Source: Liolophura sinensis
Lineage: Eukaryota > Mollusca > Polyplacophora > Chitonida > Chitonidae
Assembly: GCF_032854445.1 (NCBI RefSeq)
Contig: NC_088305.1
Location: forward strand, 29,662,628-29,726,627
DNA length: 64,000 bases
Direction: 5' to 3'
In this document: positions 23,089 to 33,153 of the stretch, one piece after another
How positions within the stretch are numbered: position 1 is the stretch's first letter
How the letters are laid out: the number at the start of each line of letters is the position of its first letter
Translations under genes and position numbers: made by a program
Notes under the pieces: generated by a model
Databases searched by the model: none
What the model saw: only the letters and a program-made list of their open reading frames with translations
What the model was told of the DNA's origin: nothing

Positions 23089-23113
23089 TGACGTCACTCT
23101 AGGAATGACGTCA
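23089..23113. promoter_or_regulatory. Two tandem CRE palindromes
   Basis: TGACGTCA occurs at 23,089-23,096 and again at 23,106-23,113, as part of a 17-bp direct repeat (TGACGTCACTCTAGGAA). TGACGTCA is the full cAMP-response element bound by CREB/ATF bZIP dimers. No transcript start is evident nearby, so function is only a possibility. Confidence 0.35.
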
Positions 23114-23166
23114 CTCTGGGCATGATGAATCTCTGGCACCCTGCTCCATGATTGTGTCTAATTGTG

Positions 23167-23546
23167 CTTAACCCGGGTGCTAGGGGAGATATATTCATCG
23201 TACTCAATTAGATGACCACGTTGGATATATGAACATTAGCAATCAAAGCGCAACTGAGATACATATTTTTTTTATCGACAACATATAATCTAGCATGGTA
23301 CACGGTGCCAATATTCATTTCACTCAGTCGCCTACGACACACGTTTTGTCTTTCCTACATCATTGAAAACTGTGTACTGCTTTTCTTCATGATTTCGTCC
23401 TAATTTCGTACTTTATACACTTTTTCTTTGGTAGTTTGTGTTAAAAGCGTCGTTTGGGAATTGGCCTTGTGGGAATTATTGGGAATTATTGACCCGGAAC
23501 GTCCGTCTTGGTTGACGGCTGGTTTACGAATGTCTGTTTCGACGTA
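23167..23546 (+). repeat. Dispersed repeat family A, copy 4
   Basis: Full-length copy from CTTAACCCGGGTGCTAGGGG to TTTACGAATGTCTGTTTCGA. It carries a small internal duplication (TGGGAATTATTGGGAATTAT) near 23,470. Confidence 0.82.
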
Positions 23547-23634
23547 TAGATTACACGACTTCGATATCTGATATATTTCACTGGAGTTAGAACTTCAAAT
23601 ATGGCTGGTGAGGGTATGCGAAGGTTTGTTCCTG

Positions 23635-23642
23635 TATAAAAG
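23635..23642 (+). promoter_or_regulatory. TATA-like box
   Basis: TATAAAAG lies about 15 bp before an ATG that opens only 12 codons. The match to a TATA box is good, but no gene is recognisable downstream. Confidence 0.2.
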
Positions 23643-23659
23643 ACTCACACCATGAAGAG

Positions 23660-25395
23660 CAAAAACAGAGCAGCGACAACAGCGTGATAGTTGGCGAAGG
23701 ATCAGACGTAACCGGTGAAATACAGCCTCATGTGATAGCTAAATATTGCACATTTTCTGAAGATACCGAGACCAAGATTTAACGTATCATATGTAAAGTT
23801 TTCGGTTTGAGCTGACCTATATGACTTTGAGTAATCCTTGATTTCTTGTTAATGGAAAACTGTTAATGATGTTTTAATAAAGTTTGGCTGTGGCATAATA
23901 AGCTAAAATAGGAATCGCATGCCCGTCAAATGAACCACCATACACAGGAAACAATACCACGCGACGTTTGCATCAACCTAGTTCTGATATCAGTTACCAA
24001 TGTCCCCAGCTTAGCTGCCACATTAACCGATCTAATTTGTTACATCCATTTAATATAAACCTCTAATTCGCCCCTGTCGCCTGTGTTATCTTCATATTGT
24101 CACACTGACGCCACAAAAACAGCTTTTGACATGTTGAGAACAGTACACTTAAGGAGTTCCAGGAGGGCAATGCGCATGTGCCGCTCTCTACACTGGCTAT
24201 ATATCACTGCCACCACTACGCAAGCTTGACGTAAGCAACCTTTTGGATGTAAAGTGAACGTCGACAGCTACGCATGCGCTGTAAAGCGTATGATTTAAGA
24301 TTTTTTATGCACATATATTCTGTTTAGCAAATTCCTTGTCCTCTGGTCGTTGTCTCTTTTATTCCGTTTATGCATTTGAAGTTATTAATGAAATGTAATA
24401 TGAATATACATGCATACGAAAGACGTGTATGAGTGATGTGTTTTTCCCCCTTTTGTAATATACATTAAAGATACAGATAAAACGAAATTTGGAATCATGC
24501 TTAACCAAAAGCAATCGACCTAAACACACTAGCACCACTCATATTGTCTCCTACCGACTTTCCCAAGATTATGAATGTATGCATATATAAGCACATGTCT
24601 GCCACGATTTGTCCCCAAGAGGGCCGTTAGGTATATTGAAGAGGAAAGTCCGCTGGGTTTAGCTTCATGTAAACCAAGTGTGTTGCAAGAGTCATGAAGA
24701 CTGATAATGACTTTGTCTCTAACTAAAGCCATTTGAGTGACTGTATAATCGTGTTACAAGAGAACTGTTTATGAAAAAGATCGGGAATTGCATTATCAAG
24801 GGAGTCAATTATGTTGTCATGTGGATCGATCGACCACTTGTTGTATTTGCCTGTAGGGGTTTTATATCGCCATGGTGTCAATAAAAATTCACATTTCATG
24901 GCAACGACTACCATATTCGAGCAAAGACATAATGTCCGCCAAATTAGAGTACAGAGAGTCAAAGACGTTAAACCTTTCTTAAAGGTGACTCCGATCTGGA
25001 ATATGCCTGTTCTCATATGTAATATGCAATGTAATAAGATTTCCGTGAAATGTGCTATCACCACGTGACGTAATAAAATTTCCCGTGTGATGTAACAAAA
25101 CCGGACCCCGATTTTTGTTTGAAAATTAATATTGTAATTATTAGTCCGTCATAGCCAGTGGATACTATGACCATGATAAATTGATAAAGATACGTCATAT
25201 GTGTAACCCGTCAATTTCCCAGAAACATCTGTGTTCTTCTATTTCTTTCAATTGTATTTTTACAAAGTTTGCGCGTAAATGCTGTTTATATACTACTCGC
25301 TTAACTCATTGTCTACGAAATGGATTGCGAGTGAAATTAAATCTTTATGGCATCTATTTCTTGTCATGTATTTAATTTATTTATTTAAACATTTG
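23660..25395. other. No gene recognised
   Basis: AT-rich sequence. A minus-strand stretch near 24,730-24,990 has two adjacent protein-like frames in different registers (FNVFDSLYSNLADIMSLLEY, and a PDLFHKQFSCN segment). I cannot identify it. Confidence 0.3.
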
Positions 25396-25396
25396 C

Positions 25397-25633
25397 TGGG
25401 GGCCTCTGTGGCTCAGTTGGTTAGCGCACTAGCGCAGCGCAATGACCCAGGAGTCTCTCACCAATGCGGCTGCTGTGACTTCAAGTCCAGCTCATGCTGG
25501 GAAGGTCTGCCAGCAACCGTGGAGAACCCCCGGGCTCTGCCCGGTTTCCACCCACCATAATGCTGGCCGCCGTCGTATAAGTGAAATATCCTTGAGTACG
25601 GCGTAAAACACCAATCAAATAAATAAATAAATA
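25397..25633 (+). repeat. SINE family 1, near full length
   Basis: Head GGCCTCTGTGGCTCAGTTGG and TTAGCGCACTAGCGCAGCGC, B box CTTCAAGTCC, body GCCCGGTTTCCACCCACCAT, tail TTGAGTACGGCGTAAAACAC and (AAAT)n. It is the best-preserved head in the window. Confidence 0.92.
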
Positions 25634-25711
25634 AACATTTGTCCAAATATTCTATGCGCATTATTACAATTTATGCATTTAATGAGTAGCTAGCCGACGA
25701 TTATTTGGCGA

Positions 25712-25915
25712 AGCGATGTTATGGAACGATACAGCTAAGCTATGGAACAGAGAACGAAGCGATGGAACAATACAGCGAAGCTATGGAACATAGAACGAAG
25801 GGATGGAACGATACAGCGAAGTGTATCAACACTATTCATACAAAGTGCGAATTAAATCTTCGCAGTATCCTTCCATCGCTTCGTTCTATCCTTTCATCGC
25901 TTCGTTCTCACGACG
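25712..25915. repeat. 42-bp repeat with inverted copies
   Basis: Three direct copies of an AGAACGAAGCGATGGAAC-containing unit (25,712-25,830) are followed by two copies in reverse orientation (TCCATCGCTTCGTTCT, 25,872-25,911). The 16-bp arms 25,751-25,766 and 25,872-25,887 are perfectly complementary, so the region can fold back. Confidence 0.85.
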
Positions 25916-25942
25916 TTAAACCCTAAGCACTCACTCACTCGT
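25906..25942 (+). repeat. SINE tail fragment (family 2-like)
   Basis: ACGACGTTAAACCCTAAGCA followed by CTCACTCACTCG matches the 3' end of family 2 SINEs. It abuts the inverted repeat. Confidence 0.55.
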
Positions 25943-25944
25943 TT

Positions 25945-26810
25945 CGTTCTCTCCTTCCATTGCATTGTCGTGTGACCGTACGATGATGACCTTAACCAGC
26001 TACCATAATCAGAAGTACAGTCACTTAGTAATTGCTCTCACACAAGCGCTTTAAAGAACAGCCTGATGTTTCGCCGTTCCTTTGCAATTAGAGAAGCATA
26101 ACAGTTACTGTCCGGTACTATACCCGGTTAGTCTCTTAAAGGGGCCACCCAGAGATGGTACATTACACGCGCTCTCTTAATCGATGCTCAAGAGTCACAA
26201 TTTGACGTGTAATACGTTTAGCTGTATCACCTGACTGAGACTGAGACCCGACGCATCCTGTTAGTTGGTTGGTATTTGGGACATTGTCATGTGCCAGTCC
26301 CTCTGGTCCTGTTCTGGAGCAAGCCAATCGTACAACGTAAGGTGCTTAACCTAAAGGTGGGCTACCCGCTGTTGTAGCTTAAAGCGAAACTGCCTGACTT
26401 TATTACACCTAAGTAAAAACTGGTTCGAAGATTCTTCCACTTGACAATGGTCACATAGCCCTGTACAAATTGGCTTGGACATTATATGCAGTCGCATTAA
26501 ATTTAAGATGTTATATTGTGGTTTACTTTATTTCTGAACTATTCTAAACAACTCGCCTGGTTTGCTGAGTCAGATTGCAGGTTCGCTGGGATTTGGGATT
26601 GCCAAGTACTTCCACTTATTTTATGGGTGGAAGAAAAACGGAATGTCCGGAGATCGAGAAGAAAAAGTTTACCTTAAACAAACGGGAGATGGGGCAAACA
26701 TTTTACACTTGTCAGCAAACCCACACGAAAGATTATAAGAGCTGGGGGATCTAGACATTTCCTGTCCAAGGCCAGAATTGAACCCATACCTCGTCTGCTA
26801 GCGGGTTGGA
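25945..26810. other. No gene recognised
   Basis: Unique sequence of mixed composition. No supported gene, SINE or array. Confidence 0.3.
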
Positions 26811-26811
26811 C

Positions 26812-27235
26812 ATGTAGACAATATCCGGTGATGGAGAATGATGATAGCAGAGAAAAACCTGGATGATATCCGGTGATATCCGGTGATGGAGAATGGTATT
26901 AACAGAGACACACCTAGAGGATATCAGATGTTGGAGAATGATGATAGCAGACAAGCCTTGAAATCCGATGGCGGAGAATGGTATTAGCTGAGACAAACCT
27001 TGATGATATCCGGTAATGGTGAATAATGATAGCCGAGACACTCCTAGGGGATATCAAATGATGGAGAATGATGATAGCAGAGACAAAACTTTGTGATATC
27101 GGGTTGTGTGGAATGATGATAACAGAGACAAACCTGGACGATATCCGGTGAATGGGAATGATATGCAAACCGAGAGGATATCAGATGATGGTGATTGATG
27201 ATAAGAGACAAAACCTTGAAGACACACGATGATAC
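26812..27235 (+). repeat. 45-bp minisatellite
   Basis: About nine imperfect copies of a 45-bp unit with GATATCCGGTGATGGAGAAT and GATGATAGCAGAGACAAACC. The 45-bp period keeps frames open on the minus strand (26,751-27,168), which are not genes. Confidence 0.88.
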
Positions 27236-27239
27236 CGCT

Positions 27240-30050
27240 GTGTGACTGATGCCTTTATCTGCCAGTAAATAACTTCACTGCAAGTCATGACATTTATGTC
27301 CACCTCCAAACTTACCTTCTGGCCGCCGTGGTCAGCTAATAGGGGTCATTTGGCTAGATGAATTAGTAACAAGACCTGACACGAAAAACAGGCATTTACA
27401 GATCCGGTTCACTATGCATGCTGGGATGGCCGCGTTAGAGACAGTAACTTCCGCCTTCCTCAATACAGTCCTCCTCGGACGTTGGACATCAGCTCTCTGC
27501 CTCACTGCCGTTTAGTTCCTGATTATACCATTTAATAATCATCAGATGTTTATAGCTTATCGTCTGAATCCTACCCATATAATTTAGTATTTCCGACGTA
27601 GGCTTCTCCATTTCCTTGCTCCCCGCTCCCACCTCCCAGCTTTCCACTCACCAGCCAGCCCCCCTCCCCCCGCCCGTCCTCAGGGATAACCTTATCTACC
27701 GATCATTGCTAATAGAAAAGGTTAAGTTGAGCGATCAAGAGACGAGTGCCTCCGAGAAACCACAGTGTTCCTATCGACGCTCAGGGGCCGGCCATGCGGC
27801 TTCCGTTCTGGATATCGATCTCCATGGATGAAACGGCTATAGACATATAGTCTGAACATTAACTGTACACTATGCGTTCGCTGCCTATACCGATGCTTAG
27901 ATAGTTTCTACCATCCACTCTTTCTGTTCTTCCTTTAGACCCACTGTGTCTCACTGTGCACCACCCACTGTGTCTTCTCATCACTGATTCTACGCCCACT
28001 GTCTCTTTCGCATGCGGCTGCGACAGTATTATATTTTTTACTTCTATATGCATGCTTATACATCTTTTACAATGACCATTACTCTTTATTTTGAAACGTA
28101 AAACAAATATTTTTCGAATGACATACAAAACATTACATGTTTAAATGTGGAAATATAGAATAGTGCAAGTGTTAGGTAATTTTAGCCCCATCTCTACTTC
28201 GTACGTAAAGAAGTGCCGTGTTGTACCCTTTTAACACAGAGAAAATCTTGAGATTTTAACATTTGTGTATATGATAACGACCGCACTTTCCAATTTGTTT
28301 ACGTTATAACCTGCACTCTGATTAAACCCAACGTTCCTGAGGCTTCGGTGTTTTGAGTTTAGTGTCATTGTAAACAGGGTGTACATTCTGGAAAGTGAAC
28401 AGCTCGGCGTCATAGACACTACTGTCAACCCGTCCACCCTGAGAAGTTACACATTCACAGGCAGTTGGGGAATAAACCATTTTATCGGACTGTCATCCAT
28501 AGATTGAGGAATTCATCTTAACTGTGGATTCTATATTTCCGTGGATTGACCTGCCTTTGAAAGTCGGAATATTCTATCCGATTTAGACGCTTTAAGATAC
28601 TAGGTGTATATATTTGTTACTATTTGTATTGTTTGTACATTAATGTCAGTTGTGTTATTTGCCCTTTTTGTGCAAATATATGTATTGAATTTAGTCTGTC
28701 GTCTTTGTGTTTTTTTGCTTGATCTTGTGTAAGGCCTATCGCTGATCAGAGAATTAAACAAACCAATTGTTTCTCAAATTTACTTTCCGATAGTGGTACC
28801 CTTACAACTGCATCACACGATTGGTCCCATTCACTGCAACCCACTAAAGTGTTTATTTGTTTGTTTGTTTTTTTGACAAGATAGGATTTTCGCCAAAGCT
28901 CTGTGAGATGGAACATTTTAGCCACGAGTTCGCACAGGCCGTCCAAGGCCATAGAAAAGGGCCGTTGTCCTAGCAACCAAAAAAAGGAACTGACAATGTG
29001 CAACCTTATTAATTTTCTTTTTGGCAAAATATATTCCGGAACGATGAAGTTCATTGGGCTCATGGATGAGTCTATTATTTCATTTCTCATGCAGTTGGGA
29101 TGATATCAGCTACGGCGCCGGACGTCAATCTCCTATTTGGGAGATAGGTTTATTAAGGGGAAAAGAAAGAGGTGGGATGAGCGAGACATTACATTTTCTT
29201 CTCAAAAGTTAAAAAAAAAACTCAAACTTTTTTGGCAGTTTCTATTGTCTTTGAACATTTGAGAAATGCCTTACGGGGATAGAGGCAAGATAATCTACAG
29301 CTCCACTCAGTTTTTCTTCATGAAAACAGACGACAAGCTCTCCAATCTCAATTGTTCTGAGAAATCTGTTCTTGCATGAATTGTAATTATTTGGGAGATT
29401 GAAATGACGTTACGTAGAAATGAAAGTTAATAACTGAAATCGAAAGAATGCCGCATTTTTCGAAACATTATTTCTGAAAGCCGGATTTCGCACTTGACGG
29501 TGCTGGGCGTGACAAGATTCGTTTCAAATGTTTAAGTAAGAGTTTGAACCACAGTGTAAGACTGCACGGTTAAGGCGTTTATAAAACAAAGTGCATGCCT
29601 AGGCATAGAAGTGGAATTCTATTGCAAAGTGTCAATCTTTCGGGAAACGGGGTTTCAGAGGCAATCAAAACTGCATCGTTAATGAGCTTGATTTTCCTGA
29701 GGAAAAAAATACAAGCAGAACATATTATTTTAAGAGAAGGAAATTTGTGAGGCTTTGGTGACGTTCGTGTGAATGTTTGTACTTTTTAAACATTCGTTAA
29801 AGGTCACTTAATCTTCCATCAGTATGATTTGCAAATTTGTACCTAGGAAATTCGTTAGTAAAAGTCATTGGTTTACATCACATACTTCAATTTTGCCTCA
29901 AGAGGTTTGTTCTCAGATCATCCTTAACTAGTTGAACTTTTGTCCGAGACAGGACGCTTTCATACGGTGAGAATTGCCTAATTAATTCGTTGAATTCAGA
30001 CAGAGGAATCGAAATAGGACAAACCCTAGTTCAAATAGAGTAGGTAAAAC
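27240..30050. other. No gene recognised
   Basis: 2.8 kb without a supported gene. A C-rich stretch (CCAGCCAGCCCCCCTCCCCC) lies near 27,652. The minus strand has a splice-like 61-bp segment around 27,317-27,377 (acceptor TTTTTCGTGTCAG, donor AAG/GTAAGT) with stops in all frames, so at most it is a non-coding exon. The 114-codon minus frame at 28,746-29,090 is unrecognised. Confidence 0.3.
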
Positions 30051-30053
30051 CAC

Positions 30054-30260
30054 GACCCTAAATCTGGTCAACTGGACCTATATTAGGCAATTTCCTTCGT
30101 GGCGACACTCACCAAAGTGTCCTTAACAGAGAATGATAGGTGGTATACATATTTCAAACGCGTGACTTTCACCTCATTCTAGGTTGAAGACACTTTGGTG
30201 AGTGTCGCAACGTAAGAAGAAATTGTATAATATGTGTACAGTTGACCAGATTTAGTGTTC
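30054..30260. repeat. Long imperfect inverted repeat (hairpin)
   Basis: Arms of about 87-90 bp (30,054-30,140 and 30,171-30,260) are roughly 88% complementary, with a ~30-bp loop. The perfect core is GCGACACTCACCAAAGTGT on the left and its complement on the right. Outer arms pair through CTAAATCTGGTCAACTG. Homology stops sharply outside. It could be a fold-back transposon (MITE) or a hairpin-RNA source. Confidence 0.88.
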
Positions 30261-30590
30261 TTTTTAATGTCATGCTATTTTCATTCCAATAGTGGAATTC
30301 GACGAGCCAATGCGACATATCGCTTCGTGAGAACAGGGGTATACCAAGCAGGCCCCGTCCCCCTGAGTCGATCACCTACCAAATTGACGTCGGCCACTCT
30401 ACCAATTAAGAATTGACGGTGGACATTCATAGCCAGCACAAAATTCCTGGCTATGATCAGGGCGATTAATGAGCAATTTTGCTTCTCAATAGCAAATTAC
30501 TTGCCCAATAAACGGGTACGTTTTGCGTCTTTATATAGGTTGTATGACACAGAGCTATCACACACCTGATGACTCGTACAAGGACTATCA
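30261..30590. other. No gene recognised
   Basis: Unique flank of the tandem unit. A short CACACACCTGATGACTC match to SINE family 2 sits at about 30,560. Confidence 0.3.
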
Positions 30591-30960
30591 ATGTGTCGCT
30601 TTACATGTACAGCGGTTATTGTTGTGTCGCTTTACACGTATAGGGGTTATCTTTGTGTCGCTTTAGATGTATAGGGGTCATCTTTGTGTTGCTTTACACG
30701 TTCATTGTATAGGGATTATCTTTGTGTCGCTTTACACGTTCATTGTATATGGGTTATCTTTATGCCGCTTTACACGTATGAGGGCTATCTTTGTGTCGCT
30801 TTACACGTATAGGAGTCATTTTTGTGCCGCTTTACACGTGTAGGGCTACCTTTGTGTATTTTTACACGTATAGAGGTTACCTTTTTTGTCGCTTTAGACG
30901 TATATGGGTTATCTTTGTGTAGCTTTACACGTACAGGGATTATCTTTATGTCAGTTTACA
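30591..30960 (+). repeat. 31-bp minisatellite, left part
   Basis: About twelve copies of a 31-bp unit, TTTGTGTCGCTTTACACGTA plus TAGGGGTTATC, some with a 10-bp insertion (TTCATTGTAT). It is cut by the LINE and continues at 37,019. Confidence 0.9.
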
Positions 30961-30961
30961 A

Positions 30962-30972
30962 ACAAGATGGCG
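30962..30972 (+). promoter_or_regulatory. YY1-like motif at LINE 5' end
   Basis: ACAAGATGGCG at the first bases of the element matches the core AAnATGGCG bound by YY1. Human L1 has a similar site (CAAGATGGC) at the same place, where it helps fix the transcription start. Here function is inference. Confidence 0.35.
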
Positions 30973-31194
30973 TCTATCGAATAAGGCGGACCAGTGAGAG
31001 GTGGTAATCCTGGCTGACTTGAGAGTTTCCCTAAGTTGATTCACATATGTTTGTGTGGATATGTTCTACATTTGGTAATTTGGGCAATCAAACGTGAAGA
31101 TAGAGTTTATGAAGCACAGAATTGCTAAAATCAGTGACTGCAAAAACAGTGCTTGTGACTTACCTGTTGATCCAGCCTAAACAACAACAACACC

Positions 31195-32238
31195 ATGAAC
31201 CAACCTCGGATTGAGTCTCTCTTCAGTGGGGCGTGCAGTGAAAAGGTAACTGCTAGTACTAACTCTGATATAGTCCAAAATGAAAATTCGAAGACGTCAC
31301 CTGGAATTCCTGCTAGTAGTAACCTTGCTCAACCCTCAAGAACAGCAATATCAAGATTTTCAGGAAAACGTAAACTGAATCTGGCCGCCACAAATCCCAG
31401 CATTAAAAGATTGAATTCATTACCCGACATTCAGTCCCTAATTTGTGCTGATCGAGGTGAGGACGAAACCGAGTTATACGAGGTAACAAACTTCAAGGCT
31501 GGAACTGACACTAACTTTCTTACCGAGAGCTTATTGACACCTCAAGTCAGCAAACATCTAAATTGCCTAATCCTGAATGCTGTAGAAACGGCTATAAAAC
31601 CACTAATTGAGCTAGTATCGTCGAGTAAGAATGACATAACAACCCTTGCACGTAAAGTTGTCAGTCTACAACTAGAAATTGCTGACAGGGATAAGACAAT
31701 TTGTGAATGTAAGGCTGAAATATCAGATCTAAAATCTGAACTGGCAATCGTCAATTCCCTACTCAGAAAAAGCTCAGAAGAAAATATGCGACAAAAGGAT
31801 GAATTCCAGTCCCTTTTAGACAAAGCCGAACAATATAGTAGACGAGAGTGTCTGCGGATTTCTGGCCTTTCACTTCAACCAGGTGAAACGACTGATGACG
31901 CGGTGTGCCGACTTGCAAGTCATCTTAATATTGAAATGTGTAAAAAAGATATCTCGCGATCACATTTTATTGGAAAAAACCAGTCCCAGATAATCGTTAG
32001 GTTTGTTTCGTACCGAACCAGATCTGAACTGATTAGAGCACGTCCATGACTGACAGGGGTGTATATAAATGAAGATCTCACGAAAACTAGGTATAAGCTC
32101 TTTAAAAGATTACTTCAAAAGAAGAAAGAAGGTGTGATTTTCTCAGCATGGACACACGACGGAAATGTGTTCTATTGTTCCCAAGACGGGGGAGTGAAGG
32201 TGCAGGTGGCTTCTGAATGGGATCTCGAGAACATTTAA
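31195..32238 (+). pseudogene. LINE ORF1 (coiled-coil RNA-binding), one stop
   Basis: The first 284 codons are open from ATG in a good context (AACACCATGA). The N-terminus is low-complexity and Ser/Lys-rich. Residues about 146-212 form a long heptad-rich coiled coil (SLQLEIADRDKT, then SDLKSELAIVNSLL). From about 212 comes the hallmark of L1-type ORF1 RRM/C-terminal domains, EQYSRRECLRISGL. An in-frame TGA at 32,047-32,049 interrupts it, and after that the same frame continues for 62 codons (TGVYINEDLTKTRYKLFKRL) to TAA at 32,236-32,238. The TGA probably arose from CGA by CpG decay, since Arg fits the position. In the family ORF1 trimerises and coats the element RNA. Confidence 0.88.
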
Positions 32239-33153
32239 TCAACCCGGACAAATCACTTTTCCCGTGCAGGATACAGGAGTGTTCATACTTTAATCATTAA
32301 AGACAGCCGACCAATGTGCTTTCTGTATAGTAACTGTACATGCGTGTCTACTAACACAAAAGTGCGGTCTGCTGCCGTAACTTACGTAATAGCAGATAAT
32401 ATGTACGCTACTCCAACACAAACTGCTGCTCAATGTCTCTCTCTAAAACACTTGACTTGATCAACAATATTGTACTCACAACGAATTGGTCTTGGACATG
32501 TGTAAATGGCCGTGTAAATGTACATGTATACATACATATATCCATATATCTGCATAAGTAAGCCGGAAAATTAAAAAAATTTATCTGATAGTTAAGAATA
32601 TATAAATGTATATATGCATTTGGCCATGACACATTAAATATTCCAGTTCAATTACCGGATAAATTCCAAATTAAACTACAAATATTAGGGAACAATAAAT
32701 ATATGAAGTAGACGGGAAAATGACGTCATTATGTTTGTGTACCAAGCTACAGGGTACCAAAAGTGAAAAGTCACGGTTAACAAAACGTACAATCTATTTG
32801 TATTGTCTTTGACCATTTTTCAGTATCCTTCCAGTAAGCCCAAATCGTTGTTTATCCGATAAGTATATAAATAATTACCATTCAAAACTATACGGAAGAT
32901 TGGCCCTCATTTCTGATTAATAGTTGTCTCCTTTAGGCAAATCCCAATTCTCAATATATAAGTTGAAAATACTCACCTTAGTGATAATATTTGTAAACAA
33001 ACTGTCATTGTTAATAACTTCCTCATGATACTTTATTGTGCCAGTAACCCACCTCTCCCTATACGCTTCTGTCTGGGACTGGTGCTTCTGAGGACGTACT
33101 ATGTTCGCACCTTTACACCTCATATTTTTTGTGATTTATTTTGAAATTCTTAC
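32239..33153 (+). other. LINE inter-ORF region
   Basis: AT-rich sequence between ORF1 and ORF2, unusually long for this class. A TGACGTCA site lies at 32,721-32,728. No coding seen on +, so ORF2 may actually start elsewhere than 33,154, or this stretch may contain a nested insertion. Confidence 0.4.

Noticed and set aside
24723-25064. 113-codon minus frame
   Set aside because: Only part looks protein-like, and it needs frame changes to be extended. Not identifiable.
25397-25510. tRNA gene
   Set aside because: A and B boxes are present but the cloverleaf is degenerate and the sequence continues into a SINE body and tail. The same applies to 4761, 6643, 41,365 (minus) and 61,281.
27317-27377. 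Minus-strand exon with strong splice sites
   Set aside because: All three frames contain stops, so it could only be a non-coding exon. No other support.
27426-27515. 29-codon hydrophobic + frame with good start context
   Set aside because: Too short to distinguish from chance.
28746-29090. 114-codon minus frame
   Set aside because: No recognisable domain, no splice or start support, and frames of this size are frequent by chance here.
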